64,000 nucleotides of DNA. Origin: Eremothecium cymbalariae DBVPG#7215 (lineage: Eukaryota > Ascomycota > Saccharomycetes > Saccharomycetales > Saccharomycetaceae). The stretch lies in assembly GCF_000235365.1 (NCBI RefSeq), contig NC_016453.1, positions 992,001 through 1,056,000 of the forward strand. Reading direction: 5' to 3'. This document shows, in pieces, positions 61,480 through 64,000 of this stretch; positions within the stretch are counted from its first letter, which is position 1; each line of letters opens with the position of its first letter. The translations under genes and the position numbers were made by a program. The notes under the pieces were generated by a model. The model did no database searches. It was not told the origin of the DNA and worked only from the letters and a program-made list of their open reading frames with translations.

Positions 61480-61862
61480 GACTGTAATGGGTAAGTTAAG
61501 CACTGAAGGATGATGTTTTATGTCTTATCAAGTTTTCGAGATAATCTTTGATGGAAGTAGCAGCGTTTGAGGTACAAAATTTTCTTGCAACGGTTGCGGG
61601 GCAGACATTACACACATAAAGCAAGTTAACTAAAAGAGTAGAAGCAGCTGGTTACTGAGACTACTTTGGATATTCTTGATAACTTCTCGAGGAAAATTGA
61701 GTTGTAGAAGCGAACTATCTAATGTTCCAGAGATTTAGAATATATAAAATTGTCACGTGCTTGAATATATAACTTGAAAAGCCGTTCATCCCCTCGCTCC
61801 TTTGGTTTAAAGCATATAATTACCGCCTTATAGAGATCTAGAGCCTCAAAGCAAGCCTATAG
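61480..61862. promoter_or_regulatory. Divergent promoter region BCP1 / CTM1
   Basis: 383 bases between divergent starts with CACGTG at 61754-61759. No gene recognised. Confidence 0.5.
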
Positions 61863-63420
61863 ATGCAAGAAGTACTTCATTGGTTTATCCAGAATTGTGG
61901 TATTCGTGTTTCACCGTGTTTAGCAGTTAGAAAGTCTCAAATATCTCGCCAAGATGGCGGTTATGGTATATTTGTAGACCCATCGAAATTATCTCAATCC
62001 CAGACTGAAAATAGTAAGCTCGTCGAATTGATCAGGATTCCCCAAAGTTCTTCTTTCTCAGTGCAATCGTTGATGGAGTGGGTCAGCTCTACCCATGATG
62101 ATGATACAGCAGAGTTTTCGAAAGTCGCGGAAAAGCTTTAAAAGAATACCTTGGAGAATTTATGAGTCAAGAGGAATATCTTCCATTCATCACCGAAACC
62201 AATATTATAGTGCTATTCTTCTGCATTGTTGCAATTTTGAGGACGAAAGGATATCTATTTCCAGCAGCTTTGGATTATTATCTAAAAGAAGTTCTATTAA
62301 AAACGACTGTAAGTCATCCAATCATATACATATTCATGAACAATTTAGATGAGAATATATGCGGTCATTACAGAAACAGCCTGCGAGAGAGATACTTGTC
62401 GGCTTTAATACAATTTCTTTCGAAGAACTTCAAATCTTGCGAAAGATCCATAGTCTTACAGGTTTACAGTGCTGTTGTTTCCCGTTGTTTAGAAATTCCT
62501 GAAGAAATTAGCTCCATGACAGACGATTTTAAAGTAAATTCCACTTTGGTACCAATTTTGGACTTTGTTAACCATTCAAATGTTGTTACAAGCGCATTTT
62601 TTGATGTTGATCGCAAAACAAATGACATTCTATTAATGTTGGATCTTAATAAATGCCCCAAAAATGGACTCCCTTACGAAGTGTTTATTAGCTATTCCCC
62701 GGTAGAAGAACTAGTCAGTTTCAAAAACATATACGGGTTCTTTCCAGCAGCAGAAGGGCAGTCCCAGTTTTGGAACTTTTGTATGCAAAAATCCTGGTTG
62801 AATAAAAAGCATGAAAAGTTCGAATGTAATAATTTCTACGAGTTTTATTCGAAGTTTAACATCCTTCCTTATCTGCAATTAGTCCTAATTAATGATAAAG
62901 TCCTAATAAATGATATTTCTCATATCTTGGAGGAATGCTGCTACCTTTTGTACCATACAGCAGTATACTCTCAACTAAACTAGAGAGAGGTTTCGAAATA
63001 GATCTTGATGAAGAACAGTTAAAAATGCTATTACATTTGCAAACAGAACCCACATGGAAACAATTTGAGGGGAACCTGAAGATCGAAGATATCGATAAGA
63101 ATAAAGTTGTGTTTCAATTATTTATGAAAGACCAAAAGTATTTTAAAATAGCATTAGAAAGGTTCTTTGGTTTTTTGACCGGTTACTTGGGTCATATAAT
63201 TAAGACAAACAATAGTCCGAACTCAAGGAATATGTATGAGACGGAAACTTTGGATCCCTTGCATGATATCCTTGCTAAAGAGTTGAAAATTTCGGAGACA
63301 TTAAGAAGTGGTTTACAAGCTAAAACTAGGTTTTTATCAGATCTTTACGAATCTTTATCAGATCTGCCAACTTGTCCCCCACCTGCACCTTCTCCCTCAT
63401 ACGCACACATATATATTTAG
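61863..63420 (+). CDS. CTM1: SET-domain cytochrome c lysine methyltransferase Ctm1, frame broken twice
   Basis: Rubisco-LSMT-type SET protein; S. cerevisiae CTM1 (YHR109W, between GGA2 and ERP5 as here) trimethylates a lysine of cytochrome c. Three successive frames make one protein. First 61863-62141 (HWFIQNCGIRVSPCL, YGIFVDPSKL); second open to 62983 (LKEYLGEFMSQEEYLPF, the SET core VPILDFVNHSNVVTSAFFDV and LVSFKNIYGFFPA); third from about 62930 to 63420 (LLPFVPYSSILSTKLERG, the substrate-domain helices). At both joins one base is missing: near 62135-62138 (restoring AEKALKEYL) and near 62932-62945. No splice signals. Total about 519 codons (585 in S. cerevisiae). The proline-rich last 15 residues look unusual. 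Either a pseudogene or two sequence errors. Confidence 0.78.
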
Positions 63421-63653
63421 CGTAATAATCATCTTTTATATCTCTATCAATGTGCTTTTGTTGTAACAGCGTTAATTGTACTTTGGCGTCATCTCAGCTT
63501 CATAAGGAGCGGGGAATCTGAGAGTCATTATGGTCGATATCTAATTTACGGACATTAATATATATATATGTATATATATTGGCAAAAATTATCGACTAAA
63601 ATAACAACATAATTCAAAAATAAGTAGAAAGTACTGGAAAAACCACTAGGTTG

Positions 63654-64000
63654 ATGAAATCGATATACTTCGTGTTACTTTATCTAGTCCAAAAGGTGTT
63701 AGCTTTGCATTTCTACTCGGTACCTGGGGACACAAAGTGTTTTTATGAACAACTTGCTAAGGACAACTTGCTCTTGGCGCACATTGACGTCTACAAGGAG
63801 ACTGAAGATGCACAGTTCGTCAAGAGTCTAGCTCTCGAACTTTCTATAACTATCTATGAAACATTTTCGAGAGATGAGATAGTGTTTTCACAGCAGAATT
63901 CGCCATTAGGGGAGTTTACATTTACCGCCATGAGAGCAGGCGAACATAGAATATGTATAACGCCTAAACTTCCTGAAAAGGCTGTGCGATTGAGAGTTTT
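63654..64000 (+). CDS. ERP5: p24-family cargo receptor Erp5/Erp6-like, cut by window edge
   Basis: N-terminal part of an emp24/GOLD-domain protein of COPII/COPI vesicles. The ATG at 63654 gives a signal peptide (KSIYFVLLYLVQKVLAL), then the GOLD domain: HFYSVPGDTKCFYEQLAKDN, TFTAMRAGEHRICITP with the two disulfide Cys positions. The remaining GOLD, coiled coil, membrane helix and cytosolic tail lie beyond 64000. Position after CTM1 matches YHR110W (ERP5). Confidence 0.92.
   Translation, partial: MKSIYFVLLYLVQKVLALHFYSVPGDTKCFYEQLAKDNLLLAHIDVYKETEDAQFVKSLALELSITIYETFSRDEIVFSQQNSPLGEFTFTAMRAGEHRICITPKLPEKAVRLRV

Noticed and set aside
1..64000. Ty elements, LTRs, rDNA or telomere repeats
   Set aside because: No integrase or reverse-transcriptase frames, no repeated terminal sequences and no telomere-like tandem repeats were seen.

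Overview
The window looks like a nuclear chromosome segment of a budding yeast (family Saccharomycetaceae) that never underwent the whole-genome duplication of the Saccharomyces lineage. The evidence is the gene order. Genes that S. cerevisiae carries on two sister blocks are interleaved here in one track, and each duplicated pair is represented once. The left half (RAT1, MTH1/STD1, DBP5, PMP3, TOM6, IRC23/BSC2, WHI2, CUE5, GLO2/GLO4, CCC2, CKB2, HIR2, MSW1, CYC2, CIA1, PEP12) merges the YOR036-YOR048 and YDR267-YDR277 blocks. The right half (BIG1, ATP22, KIC1, SBE2/SBE22, YPQ2, GRE3, YPT35, TRR1/TRR2, CDC12, TRP4, EFM2, SPC110, CNL1, GGA1/GGA2, EAF1, BCP1, CTM1, ERP5) merges YHR101-YHR110 with YDR350-YDR361. 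CTG codes Leu at conserved sites (for example in DBP5), introns use GTATGT and TACTAA(C/T), and base composition is moderately AT-rich. An Eremothecium-, Lachancea- or Kluyveromyces-like species fits; I cannot name it.

Layout: 1-16 kb carries RNA metabolism (RAT1, DBP5), glucose signalling (MTH1/STD1), a small intron-containing membrane protein (PMP3), TOM6, stress and ubiquitin-autophagy factors (WHI2, CUE5), a box C/D snoRNA (snR62) and glyoxalase II. 16-33 kb carries a WD-repeat gene I do not know from S. cerevisiae (WDR62/MAPKBP1-like), the copper ATPase CCC2, CKB2, HIR2, mitochondrial MSW1 and CYC2, CIA1, the syntaxin PEP12 and intron-containing BIG1. 33-50 kb carries ATP22, KIC1, SBE2/22, YPQ2, GRE3, YPT35, a possible small mitochondrial protein gene, thioredoxin reductase, the septin CDC12 and TRP4. 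50-64 kb carries EFM2, SPC110, CNL1, GGA, EAF1, BCP1, CTM1 and a truncated ERP5. These are mostly independent housekeeping genes, with no operons, mobile elements, CRISPR arrays or viral genes.

Points that need attention: two genes are only correct when spliced (PMP3 and BIG1; BIG1 otherwise looks frameshifted). Four genes have five unexplained reading-frame breaks (WHI2, the WD-repeat gene, CDC12, and CTM1 twice). CDC12 is essential in S. cerevisiae, so at least some breaks are probably sequence or assembly errors. The WD-repeat break sits at a sense codon followed by TGA and could be +1 recoding. Two single-copy genes (GLO2/GLO4 and TRR1/TRR2) each have two in-frame starts that would give a mitochondrial and a cytosolic form. 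CCC2 has DKTGI in place of the near-invariant DKTGT, and TRP4 lacks two usually conserved active-site histidines. The convergent gap at 9261-10092 is unexpectedly long, GC-rich and full of perfect hairpins, which makes it the best place to look for an undescribed non-coding RNA. Protein and RNA names rest on recognition of family sequences and synteny from memory, not on a database search.
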